22,261 nucleotides of DNA from Fidelibacterota bacterium. Lineage in GTDB: Bacteria; Fidelibacterota; Fidelibacteria; Fidelibacterales; Fidelibacteraceae. The position numbers were made by a program, and so were the translations under genes. Positions 14,919 through 22,261 of the stretch are shown here, piece after piece (the first letter of the stretch is position 1; every line of letters starts with the position of its first letter). Location: contig JAOZRH010000016.1 in the NCBI GenBank assembly GCA_029931905.1, forward strand, positions 1 to 22,261. Direction: 5' to 3'. The notes under the pieces are model-generated. The model did not search any database, was not told the origin of the DNA, and saw only the letters and a program-made list of their open reading frames with translations.

Positions 14919-17444
14919 TTATTTACCTCCTTGCAATAACGAGTCAGGATCAATTAAGGCGGTAGCTGTTCCATACACCATTAATGTTAATGAATCGGTG
15001 GAAAGAAATGTGGTAGGTTCTCCATCAGTTCTTCCTCTTAATAATATATCGTATTTCATATATCCACCTACTTTTAGTAATTCAGCATTCTCTTTTGGTA
15101 ATGAAAGTACATTTGTAGAAGTGTCTAATGGTTCAATATCAAGTGTTGCTAAGTGATGAACTTTATTTGTATCATCAAATGAATTAATAAAATCTAAAGT
15201 ATCATTTGCCATATAAATTTTTGCATTAGCACCAAAACCGAATTTATTATCAATTTTAATTGTTAGTGAAGCAGAAAATTCTTCAGGTAAATCTTTAACA
15301 GAATCAATTTCAGTGTTATCAACATTCATCATTATAGAATCGCCAATAGTAAATTCTAAAGGTAATTCATATCTTAAATTACCAGTAATTTTTTGATTTA
15401 CATCTATTGTTCCCTGTCCATTGATTAAAGAAGATCCTGATACTGTAATGCTATCTGGAAAAATATTAATCAAATCTTCTGGATTAGGAATCTCAATTAC
15501 TGGATTTGATGTAATATTTTGAGATATGTGAATAATTGCAGAATCATTATTTTCTTCATTGAATGCTGAAAGTTTCAAATTCAACCATATTGGAATATTA
15601 ATTCCAGAATTAAGTGTTATCACCATATCAATATTAGAAAAATCTATTCCTTCCATTTCTTCTGGAATATCATCTATTGATGTGCTAATAGGCTCTATAT
15701 CTATTTCCATAGAATCAATAATTCCCTCAACATAAGAAAAATCTAATTCTTCCATTGTAAAATCAATTGAAATTGTATTATCTAAATATAATGTCTGGAT
15801 TATTGAAGTATCTAATTGTACAGAACTGGTGTAATGAATAATTTGAGATTCGCCAGCCACAACATCACTGAATTGTAAATTATATGCTTCTAAAAATATT
15901 TCATCAACAACAGGAGTAGAGCTACCATCAAGATAAATTTCTGATTTTAATGTATCACCGTTATTTTCAATGATTTCATCAATTTGATACATAATATCAG
16001 CTGCAATTCCTAAATTATTTACGATATTCATAGTTAATTTTCCAGAAGAAAAGTTTGCATCTATAAGTTTTGTATCTTCATCAATTTCAATGGAATCAAC
16101 TGTAGTAATTGCCTCTTGTGAAAATTTTCCTGTTATTTCTGAAAAGGATATAGGATCTACATCAGTATCTCCGTGTATTGATAAGGTAAGCACAACATTA
16201 TCAGTAGAATTAATTTCCGTATTATCTTTTGCTTTTGTTTTTACATAATATTTATAAGAAATCATTGGGTTATTAATATCAAGATTAAGCGTATAATTTT
16301 TTACATCATAATATTTATTTGTTGTGTTATCGCCAATAACCAAAATAGAATCTGTTACAAATATTTGATCATTTGGAGATTTTAAATTATCTAAGAATAA
16401 TACAATTTGTGCATCCAATGGCAAATTATTTTCAATATTAATTTCTAAAGTTCCATTCTTAATTTTGGCAGTTTGTATTTTATTTGAATTAGAGATGTCA
16501 ACAGTGACTTCAGAAGAATCTTCTACTGTTTGTGAAGGTAAATCAGCAGTTGCACTTGATACTTTTAAGTCTCTTGCACTTGCAATAACTTTAAATGAAG
16601 AATTCTTTGAAGCATCATTAACGGTAATAACAGTACTATCAGATCCACAAACAACTCCCATTATTTTTACAATATAATTTCCAGGAATTGTTTTATTAGC
16701 CAAACTTATAGTAGCTGTTTTTGAAGTTCCTGGCATAATTCCTGTGTCCCAACTTGCAAGAGCTGTATCTCCATCACTACCTATAATATATGATGAGTCA
16801 ACATCTGCATTTAATAAATAAATTTTTAATGGAATTCCAAGTTCAATAACCAAATCATTAACTATTTCAATATCAACTGTACCATCTGTAAATGTTGCTT
16901 CAGTAAAATTGTCAAAATTCATATCTCTATAAATTGGTTCTGGGATTCCAGTATCTTCTTGAATAGTTGTAGATGTTCCATCTGGTACCGAATTCATCTG
17001 TGGAAAAATATCAGTTAGTTTAATAGCTTCTGATTCTACCGCATCAGTATTCTCAAGTTCAGCATTTCCAAGTTCTGTATTTAGTGATTTTGAAATTGGG
17101 TCAATAGTAATATCATCTATACTTTGAGTAAATGATTGTGGGTCAAAATCATCGAAAGCAAGTTCATCTTTCACAGCAATAGTGTCAATTTCAACAGTAT
17201 CTCTAAAAACATACCATTTTTCATCACCATCGCCATCTGGATATATTTCGCTTGAGATTGTTCCATCTTCTACCAATGAATTAAATAATGAATCTCCAGT
17301 TAATGTGATTTTCGCCATAAAAAGATCAAATGATGTTTCATATTTAAACAGTTCTATTTTATCTGGAACTTTTACACATTGCAGAAGGAATAAAAATAAC
17401 AACAAAAACAAAACCAGTTTTTTTGTTTTTATATTAAATTTCAT
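14919..17444 (-). CDS. Large repetitive lipoprotein of unknown function with about five beta-sandwich-like units
   Basis: This 841-residue protein has a lipoprotein signal (LFLFLLQC, acylated Cys23). The mature part is acidic and rich in Asp, Ser, Thr and Ile. I see a recurring unit whose core is G-x-[LV]-x-[IM]-x-[IV]-x-N-x-[LF], with pivot residues near 188, 331, 468, 604 and 725, so the spacing is about 121-143 residues. Units are joined by linkers of the type IDSMEIDIEPIS. The strand-rich pattern suggests tandem immunoglobulin-like or LEA-type beta-sandwiches, which is inference. I recognise no named family. The start has AAGGAG eight bases upstream. The barrel gene follows immediately downstream, and a FadL-type barrel gene is transcribed divergently. 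A role as a surface or periplasmic partner of the barrel is plausible but unproven. Confidence 0.75.
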   Translation of the reverse strand: MKFNIKTKKLVLFLLLFLFLLQCVKVPDKIELFKYETSFDLFMAKITLTGDSLFNSLVEDGTISSEIYPDGDGDEKWYVFRDTVEIDTIAVKDELAFDDFDPQSFTQSIDDITIDPISKSLNTELGNAELENTDAVESEAIKLTDIFPQMNSVPDGTSTTIQEDTGIPEPIYRDMNFDNFTEATFTDGTVDIEIVNDLVIELGIPLKIYLLNADVDSSYIIGSDGDTALASWDTGIMPGTSKTATISLANKTIPGNYIVKIMGVVCGSDSTVITVNDASKNSSFKVIASARDLKVSSATADLPSQTVEDSSEVTVDISNSNKIQTAKIKNGTLEINIENNLPLDAQIVLFLDNLKSPNDQIFVTDSILVIGDNTTNKYYDVKNYTLNLDINNPMISYKYYVKTKAKDNTEINSTDNVVLTLSIHGDTDVDPISFSEITGKFSQEAITTVDSIEIDEDTKLIDANFSSGKLTMNIVNNLGIAADIMYQIDEIIENNGDTLKSEIYLDGSSTPVVDEIFLEAYNLQFSDVVAGESQIIHYTSSVQLDTSIIQTLYLDNTISIDFTMEELDFSYVEGIIDSMEIDIEPISTSIDDIPEEMEGIDFSNIDMVITLNSGINIPIWLNLKLSAFNEENNDSAIIHISQNITSNPVIEIPNPEDLINIFPDSITVSGSSLINGQGTIDVNQKITGNLRYELPLEFTIGDSIMMNVDNTEIDSVKDLPEEFSASLTIKIDNKFGFGANAKIYMANDTLDFINSFDDTNKVHHLATLDIEPLDTSTNVLSLPKENAELLKVGGYMKYDILLRGRTDGEPTTFLSTDSLTLMVYGTATALIDPDSLLQGGK

Positions 17445-17661
17445 AATGTTTTCTCCTTTTTAAATTACTAATCTATTCTAAGTTGTGGATATAATACTAA
17501 TAATTTGAATAAAAAACAAATGATTTGTGTCACATACTTGTATTTAAAACGCAAAAAATTAAATATATTTATAGTAATAGTATTTTTAAAAGAAATAATT
17601 TGCATTTAATTTGTTATTAATATATATTTTATAGCTTTTTAACAAAAATAGGAGGGAAAAA
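17445..17661. promoter_or_regulatory. Divergent intergenic region, probable promoters on both strands
   Basis: These 217 AT-rich bases separate two envelope operons transcribed away from each other, so each needs a promoter here. For the plus strand, TTTG at 17599-17602 and TATATTTT at 17623-17630 are 20 bases apart, similar to the Bacteroidota TTTG / TAnnTTTG arrangement apart from the last base. On the minus strand a TTTG and a TATTAT-like word are similarly spaced around 17478-17510. Both are weak evidence in such AT-rich DNA. Confidence 0.4.
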
Positions 17662-19002
17662 GTGAAGAAACTTAGTGTAGTATTAATGGTGGTTTTGATT
17701 AGTGTAATTGCGTTTGGTGCCGGTCTTGTTGATAATGGTAATCAAAGTGCTGCTTATATCAGAACAATGAACAGAAATGCATCAACAGATATTGATGCTG
17801 TCTATTTTAATCCGGCAGGATTAACAAAATTAGAAGATGGATTATATGTGTCTTTGAGTAATCAGTCAATTTTTCAAGAAAAAGAAATTGTAAATGATTA
17901 TGCTGCTTTAAACGAAGATACTTATGTTGGTGAAGTGCAAGCAATGTTTTTTCCAGATTTTTATATTGCATATAAAACTGGGAATTTAGCTCTTTCTGCG
18001 GCAGTATTGCCAATTGGTGGCGGTGGAAGTGCAAATTATAAAACTGGATTACCATCTTTTGGATTAAATTTTGCTCAATATGTTGGAGTTCCAGCTGGTG
18101 CAATAAATCCTGCTTTAGCTGCAATGGGAAATATTACAGGATATGAATGTGATATGACTTTTGAAGGTTCATCAATTTATCTTGCTGGTCAATTTAATGT
18201 TTCTTATGCAATTAATGATATGATTTCTCTTTCAGCTGGTGGTAGATATATTAGTGCGATGAATACTTATAATGGAAGTTTAAAAAATATTGCATTAATT
18301 ACACAATATGGTGGTGGTGCACTTGGTACAGATCCAGGAAGATTAGATGCAAGTATTGATCCTAATACTTTCGGTGATAAAGTAGTAGAAGCAGAACAAG
18401 CAGGTACAGCAATTAATGGTATTTTTGGTGTTCATTTAGATTTAGATAAATTGCAAATTGCTTTAAAATATGCAATGCAAGCAGAATTAGAATTAGAAAA
18501 TGATACTGAAGTTGATGGAACTGGTATGTTTACTGATGGTGCAAAAACAAATGCAGATATGCCTGCAATATTAGCTACTGGTATTTCTTATGAATTAACA
18601 CCAGAATTAAAAGTTGAAACAAATTTTAATTATTATTTAAATACAAATGCTAATTGGGATGGGGCTGAAGACAATGTTGATAATGGAATGAATGTTGGTC
18701 TTGCAGTAGAATATAAATTAAGTGAAAAATTATTGGCAAGTGTTGGATATATTTATGATACTAAAGGTGTAAAAGAAGCATATCAAAATGATATGGGTTT
18801 TGCTTTAGATAACCATTCAGTTGGTGCTGGTATTAATTTTAAACTAAATGAAAAAATGAATATTGATCTTGGTGTTTCTAACACTTTCTATATTGAAGAT
18901 AGTAAAGCTAGTACAATTGCATTAACAGGTGCTTCTTATACTGATACTTATAATAAAACAGCATTAGATGTAGCTGTTGGAGTTTCATACAAATTATTTT
19001 AA
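17662..19002 (+). CDS. OmpP1/FadL/TodX-family outer-membrane transport protein
   Basis: This 446-residue outer-membrane barrel has a signal peptide (residues 1 to about 19, cleavage near AFGA). The N-terminal region fits the FadL family: an early NGNQSAAYIRTMNRNAST stretch and AVYFNPAGL, with the NPAG motif at 50-53. FadL-type proteins let long-chain fatty acids and other hydrophobic molecules diffuse across the outer membrane. Later strands (YAINDMISLSAGGRYIS, LQIALKYAM, LLASVGYIYD, GVSYKLF) are typical barrel strands, and the last residue is Phe. The start is GTG with an excellent ribosome-binding site (GGAGGG about 6 bases upstream). The substrate is unknown. A strong terminator follows, so this is a single-gene unit. 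Codon use is slightly richer in Gly and Ala, as expected for an abundant outer-membrane protein. Confidence 0.9.
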   Translation: MKKLSVVLMVVLISVIAFGAGLVDNGNQSAAYIRTMNRNASTDIDAVYFNPAGLTKLEDGLYVSLSNQSIFQEKEIVNDYAALNEDTYVGEVQAMFFPDFYIAYKTGNLALSAAVLPIGGGGSANYKTGLPSFGLNFAQYVGVPAGAINPALAAMGNITGYECDMTFEGSSIYLAGQFNVSYAINDMISLSAGGRYISAMNTYNGSLKNIALITQYGGGALGTDPGRLDASIDPNTFGDKVVEAEQAGTAINGIFGVHLDLDKLQIALKYAMQAELELENDTEVDGTGMFTDGAKTNADMPAILATGISYELTPELKVETNFNYYLNTNANWDGAEDNVDNGMNVGLAVEYKLSEKLLASVGYIYDTKGVKEAYQNDMGFALDNHSVGAGINFKLNEKMNIDLGVSNTFYIEDSKASTIALTGASYTDTYNKTALDVAVGVSYKLF

Positions 19003-19023
19003 ATAAAATTTGAATAGAAATTT

Positions 19024-19052
19024 AAAAAGGGAAGTATTTGCTTCCCTTTTTT
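19024..19052. terminator. Bidirectional rho-independent terminator after the FadL-type gene
   Basis: The 11-bp stem AAAAAGGGAAG (19024-19034) pairs with CTTCCCTTTTT (19041-19051) around the loop TATTTG, followed by one more T. It lies between convergent genes and can act in both directions, ending the FadL-type gene and the patatin gene. Confidence 0.9.
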
Positions 19053-19077
19053 GTTTATAGTATTTTTTATTTATTGT

Positions 19078-19974
19078 TTAAATCAATTTTTTAATTTCAT
19101 CAATTTTGTTTATAGTTGCTTTTTTTCCTTCTTCTATCATATCATTAATTTGTAAATATTCATACCATTTCAATCCTTTCGTGTTCGGACGAATTACAAT
19201 ATCTGCTTTTTCTAATATTAAATCTGTTGCATTATTTTTAATTATTTGATTTGATTTTTCAACAATATCTATTGATGAATTTATTTCTTTTGATAAATCA
19301 CGATTTGTAACATCAACGGCAATTACTATTTCGGCACCCATTTGACGAACTTCAGAAATTGGAACTAATGATGCAATCATTCCATCAGTATAAAGATTTT
19401 TTCCGATTTTTACAGGCTCAACCCAGCCCGGAATACTTGAACTCGCTTGAACTGCGGAAACAATATTGCCAGAAGTCATAAAGTCGCCTTTTCCTGTATC
19501 CATATTTCCAAGTAAAGCACCAAAAGGAATTTTTGTATTCTCAAATGTAATTCCATTTAAAAACACAGAAATTACATCGTTCATTTTTTTTGCAGAAATT
19601 ACTCCCAATCTTTCTTTTTGTAATTTTAAAATCATTCTATCAGCAATTATTTTTGTAAATTGTTGAACAAATGATGAACTAGATGAATTATTATTAATCA
19701 AATTATTAAATCCAAGGCTTTTAAATGCTTCAGATTCAAGTGATTTATGGAAATATTTTATTAATTCATCAGCATTTGGATTATATGAATAAACTGCTCC
19801 AACAATAGAGCCAATAGAAGTTCCAGCTATGAAATCAATTGGGATTTTTTCTTTTTCGAATATTTGTAATACACCAATATGAGCTAATCCGCGAGCACCA
19901 CCACCACCAAGTGCTAATCCGATTTTTGGTCTTTTTATAATTCCTGTCTTTCTAAATATTGATTTAAACATCAT
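19078..19974 (-). CDS. Patatin-like phospholipase (RssA-like)
   Basis: This 298-residue protein has the bacterial patatin fold with a Ser-Asp dyad. GGGGARG (23-29) forms the oxyanion hole, GTSIG carries nucleophile Ser53, and TDG holds Asp197. The block ISEVRQMGAEIVIAVDV after it is typical of the RssA/NTE group. There is no signal peptide, so a cytosolic or membrane-associated lipid hydrolase is expected. The substrate is not known and may be phospholipid or another acyl ester. The last third is helical and lysine-rich. Two ATGs are possible, 19974 and 19971. AGG is better spaced for the second, so the true protein may lack one Met. A terminator-like hairpin separates it from the upstream cyclophilin gene. 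Confidence 0.92.
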   Translation of the reverse strand: MMFKSIFRKTGIIKRPKIGLALGGGGARGLAHIGVLQIFEKEKIPIDFIAGTSIGSIVGAVYSYNPNADELIKYFHKSLESEAFKSLGFNNLINNNSSSSSFVQQFTKIIADRMILKLQKERLGVISAKKMNDVISVFLNGITFENTKIPFGALLGNMDTGKGDFMTSGNIVSAVQASSSIPGWVEPVKIGKNLYTDGMIASLVPISEVRQMGAEIVIAVDVTNRDLSKEINSSIDIVEKSNQIIKNNATDLILEKADIVIRPNTKGLKWYEYLQINDMIEEGKKATINKIDEIKKLI

Positions 19975-20030
19975 TGTACCTATAATTTGATGATTTTTTG
20001 TTAATATTTTACATTTGTTATTTTTTTAAA

Positions 20031-20072
20031 AAACCAAAAATATAGAGTAATTATTGTCCATATTTTTGGTTT
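20031..20072 (-). terminator. AT-rich hairpin terminator after the cyclophilin gene
   Basis: A perfect 13-bp inverted repeat (20031-20043 with 20060-20072; AAACCAAAAATAT and its complement) encloses a 16-base loop. Read on the minus strand it is followed by a run of T (six including the stem end), 34 bases after the cyclophilin stop. The stem has only two G-C pairs and the loop is large, so it may be weak or have another role. Confidence 0.5.
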
Positions 20073-20105
20073 ATGTTAATTCATTTTATAAAAATTAAAT
20101 TAATA

Positions 20106-20756
20106 TTATTTAGTACTCATTGTTACTTTCATATGAACAGCTTCATTTGGATTATCGCGTTCATTTCTTGGAACATTAACTATTAGATCAATTACATCTA
20201 ACCCTTCAATTACTTTTCCAAAAACTGTATAATTATTATCTAATTGTTTTACATCACCAGCACAGATAAAAAATTGTGAACCAGCACTATTTGGATCTTG
20301 TGCACGAGCCATTGATAGAATACCTTTTGTGTGTGGAATTGAATTGAATTCAGCATCGATATTATATCCCGGTCCACCCATTCCATCATTGTTTTTATCA
20401 GCATCTCTACTTAAAATATCTCCACCTTGAATTACGAAACCCGGAATTACTCTATGAAAGGTTGTTCCTGAATAATATCCCGAATTTGTTAATCTTTTAA
20501 AATTTGCACTATGATTTGGTGCAACATCTGTAAAAAATTCTACAGTCATATTTCCAAATTTTGTTTCAATTATAGCGATTTCATTATCTTCCACAGGTGT
20601 TGCTGGTGTATTTTTTACTGTTTCTTTTACTGATGCTATTTCTTCAGCAGTTAATGTCTTAAATTTCAAATCTTCTCCTTTTTTTTGTTTCTTTTGACTA
20701 CAACTCACTAATATAATAGAAATTATAATTATCAATATTAATGTTATTTTTCTCAT
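20106..20756 (-). CDS. Cyclophilin-type peptidyl-prolyl cis-trans isomerase lipoprotein
   Basis: This 216-residue protein begins with a lipoprotein signal (IILVSC, acylated Cys19), a lysine-rich spacer and a cyclophilin domain from about 62 to the end. Active-site motifs include FHRVIPGFVIQGGD with the catalytic Arg, SMARAQDPNSAGSQFFI, and LDNNYTVFGKV (Leu stands where human cyclophilin A has Trp121, common in bacterial cyclophilins). It should catalyse proline isomerisation during folding of exported proteins, tethered to a membrane outside the cytosol. It starts 18 bases after the WalJ-like gene with GAGGAG well placed, so the two form an operon. Confidence 0.95.
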   Translation of the reverse strand: MRKITLILIIIISIILVSCSQKKQKKGEDLKFKTLTAEEIASVKETVKNTPATPVEDNEIAIIETKFGNMTVEFFTDVAPNHSANFKRLTNSGYYSGTTFHRVIPGFVIQGGDILSRDADKNNDGMGGPGYNIDAEFNSIPHTKGILSMARAQDPNSAGSQFFICAGDVKQLDNNYTVFGKVIEGLDVIDLIVNVPRNERDNPNEAVHMKVTMSTK

Positions 20757-20774
20757 TTTATCTCCTCGTTTATC

Positions 20775-21554
20775 TTAAATTTCAAAACTTTTTGTTATTT
20801 TATGTTGTTGTGCAATTGTTATATCAACAGAATGCTTATGTCTCTCTAAATGTTCCATAAAATAATCCATAACCAAATTATGATCATTGTTTTCTTCGCT
20901 CAAATGCCCTAAAATCACATTTTGTAATTTATCGGATGTTAATGTGTCAACAAGAAAATTCACCGATTGTTCGTTAGATAAGTGTCCAAATTTAGATTTT
21001 ATTCGTTGTTGAATCGAGAGTGGATATCTGCTGTTTTTTAGCATTTCCAAATCGTGATTTGCTTCGAGAATCATTAAATCAAGATTTTTTGCTTTCATTT
21101 TTGCAATATTATTTACAAAACCCAAATCTGTAAAAATTCCTATTGATTTATTTTTGTTTTTAATAATGAAATTTACCGTTTCCACTGCATCGTGATTAAC
21201 TCTAAAAGGGTGGATGTGCAAATCCTTAAACTTGATATCATCACTTGGCATAAATGTGCGAAGATCTTTTATTTCATCAAATTGCTTTTTTCCCAATGCA
21301 ATTTGGAGAATATTAGAATTAATATAAACAGGAATTTTATATTTTTTAGAAAATACTCTAACTCCGTTAATATGATCCCCATGTTCGTGTGTAACAAAAA
21401 TTGCTTGGATTTCATTTGGATTATGCCCAGCATCTTGCAATCTAAAAATTGCTTGTTTTGCTGACAATCCTTGATCAATAAGAATTTTAGCATTTTCACT
21501 TTGAATAAGTGTTAAATTCCCTTTACTTCCGCTTGCTAATGGTTGTATTATCAT
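20775..21554 (-). CDS. Metallo-beta-lactamase-fold hydrolase, WalJ/YycJ family
   Basis: This 259-residue cytosolic protein has the MBL fold. The N-terminus has ASGSKGN (7-13), which is characteristic of the WalJ/YycJ group, then ILIDQGLS and the metal motif THEHGDH (55-61). Further metal ligands are likely in VNHDA (around 119), FTDLG, and LGHLSEENND near the end. YycJ proteins are linked to cell-wall control and nuclease-like functions in Firmicutes, but in Gram-negative bacteria the exact substrate is unknown; the group is related to DNA-processing enzymes. No WalRK-type genes are visible. The Shine-Dalgarno is poor, and a terminator hairpin stands only 17 bases before the ATG, so how this gene is transcribed is unclear. 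Confidence 0.88.
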   Translation of the reverse strand: MIIQPLASGSKGNLTLIQSENAKILIDQGLSAKQAIFRLQDAGHNPNEIQAIFVTHEHGDHINGVRVFSKKYKIPVYINSNILQIALGKKQFDEIKDLRTFMPSDDIKFKDLHIHPFRVNHDAVETVNFIIKNKNKSIGIFTDLGFVNNIAKMKAKNLDLMILEANHDLEMLKNSRYPLSIQQRIKSKFGHLSNEQSVNFLVDTLTSDKLQNVILGHLSEENNDHNLVMDYFMEHLERHKHSVDITIAQQHKITKSFEI

Positions 21555-21571
21555 AATTTAATTTCAATTAA

Positions 21572-21605
21572 AAAAAGCCCTTCTGAACTTGCAGAAGGGC
21601 TTTTT
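21572..21605 (-). terminator. Strong rho-independent terminator after pyruvate:ferredoxin oxidoreductase
   Basis: A 14-bp perfect stem (AAAAAGCCCTTCTG at 21572-21585 with its complement at 21592-21605) encloses a six-base loop. On the minus strand, GGGC is followed by seven T. It ends the oxidoreductase gene 13 bases after its stop. Confidence 0.93.
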
Positions 21606-21618
21606 AATTTACAATGGC

Positions 21619-22261
21619 CTACTTCTTGTCAGCCATTTTTTTGTAATCGTTATATCTATCTTTAATAAATTCATCAAATTTAGGACGGAACCTTTTAACA
21701 TTTTCTGGGAATGTTTTTTTCAATGATTCATATCTTCTTTCATTTTTAAAGAAATCTTCTACTGGTTTTTTAGGTTCTTTAGAATCTAAAATTAGTGGAT
21801 TTTTTCCCTCTTCTTTAAGAAGTGGATTATAACGATAATTAACCCAATAACCTGTATCAACAGCAAGTTTTTCTTCCTTTTGAGTTTGTGACATATCAAT
21901 TCCATGAGCAATACAAGGTGAATAAGCAATAATTAATGAAGGTCCGTCATATGCTTCGGCTTCTAAAAATGCTTTTAATACATGATTTTTGTTATATCCC
22001 ATTGCAATTGAAGCAACATAAATATATCCATAACTCATTGCCATTTTACCAAGATCTTTCTTAATTGTTTCTTTTCCTGATTCCGCAAATTTTGCTACTG
22101 AACCAAGTTGAGAAGCTTTCGATGATTGACCACCTGTATTTGAATATACCTCTGTATCCATAACAAGTACATTAATATTGCGATTAGAAGCTAATACATG
22201 ATCTAAACCACCATAACCAATATCATAAGCCCAGCCATCACCACCAAAAGACCAAACAGAT
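21619..22261 (-). CDS. nifJ: Pyruvate:ferredoxin (flavodoxin) oxidoreductase, C-terminal part (5' truncated)
   Basis: The frame is open to the right edge (first full codon at 22260-22258), giving the last ~213 codons of a protein expected to be about 1,170-1,200 residues. The start resembles the thiamine-diphosphate-binding domain of PFOR: GDGWAYDIGYGGLDHVLAS, then DTEVYSNTGGQSSKASQLG with the conserved YSNTGG motif. ASIAMG and IIAYSPCIAHGIDM follow, with the conserved Cys of the domain VI region. The C-terminal tail has lysine- and proline-rich segments typical of the enzyme. PFOR oxidises pyruvate to acetyl-CoA and CO2, reducing ferredoxin, a hallmark of anaerobic metabolism; the Fe-S domains lie outside the window. 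The ATG at 22161 is internal. A terminator follows the stop. Confidence 0.96.
   Translation of the reverse strand, partial: SVWSFGGDGWAYDIGYGGLDHVLASNRNINVLVMDTEVYSNTGGQSSKASQLGSVAKFAESGKETIKKDLGKMAMSYGYIYVASIAMGYNKNHVLKAFLEAEAYDGPSLIIAYSPCIAHGIDMSQTQKEEKLAVDTGYWVNYRYNPLLKEEGKNPLILDSKEPKKPVEDFFKNERRYESLKKTFPENVKRFRPKFDEFIKDRYNDYKKMADKK

Noticed and set aside
17807..18124. Minus-strand gene of 105 codons
   Set aside because: It is antisense to the FadL-type gene, with a Gln/Leu/His-rich composition typical of a shadow frame.

Overview
The window is a very AT-rich bacterial chromosome segment (my impression is roughly 30% GC or less, not computed). It has tightly packed genes, many short overlaps and several non-ATG starts. 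The gene set points to an anaerobic Gram-negative bacterium of the FCB group (Bacteroidota and relatives, including candidate phyla such as Cloacimonadota or Delongbacteria). Reasons: a DUF4837-type lipoprotein, a FadL/OmpP1-type outer-membrane barrel, two other probable barrels, several lipoproteins, a 30-residue mS38/COX24-like basic protein, and a pyruvate:ferredoxin oxidoreductase. The exact phylum cannot be fixed from this sequence alone. No tRNA, rRNA, CRISPR array, insertion sequence or prophage was seen.

Region 1 (1-2897, + strand). The 3' end of a UroD-superfamily corrinoid methyltransferase is fused to a thioredoxin-like domain with a CPPC centre. It overlaps a CobW/G3E GTPase and is followed by a sodium:solute symporter. 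This looks like a small methyl-transfer or demethylation module with its own transporter. It is the most unusual metabolic feature here, but it is cut by the window edge.

Region 2 (2983-10483, + strand). A long, nearly gapless run holds panD (aspartate decarboxylase), a stand-alone GlmU-type pyrophosphorylase domain, a small exported protein, a membrane-anchored LytR_C protein, rsfS, argS, a LysM lytic transglycosylase lipoprotein, an SppA-type protease, an HU-family protein, and a 30-codon very basic ribosomal-type protein with a TTG start that is easily missed.

Region 3 (10550-13037, + strand). xseA and xseB (exonuclease VII) are followed by a DUF4837-like lipoprotein. A strong bidirectional hairpin terminator closes the run against the convergent operon.

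Region 4 (13111-19002). A minus-strand pair encodes an 841-residue lipoprotein built from about five similar ~135-residue units and a 601-residue probable outer-membrane barrel. The pair diverges from a FadL/OmpP1-type barrel on the plus strand, across a 217-base intergenic region. This is a cell-envelope cluster.

Region 5 (19078-22261, - strand). In transcription order: the 3' part of pyruvate:ferredoxin oxidoreductase with its terminator, a WalJ/YycJ-like metallo-beta-lactamase-fold hydrolase, a cyclophilin lipoprotein with a terminator-like hairpin, and a patatin-like phospholipase.
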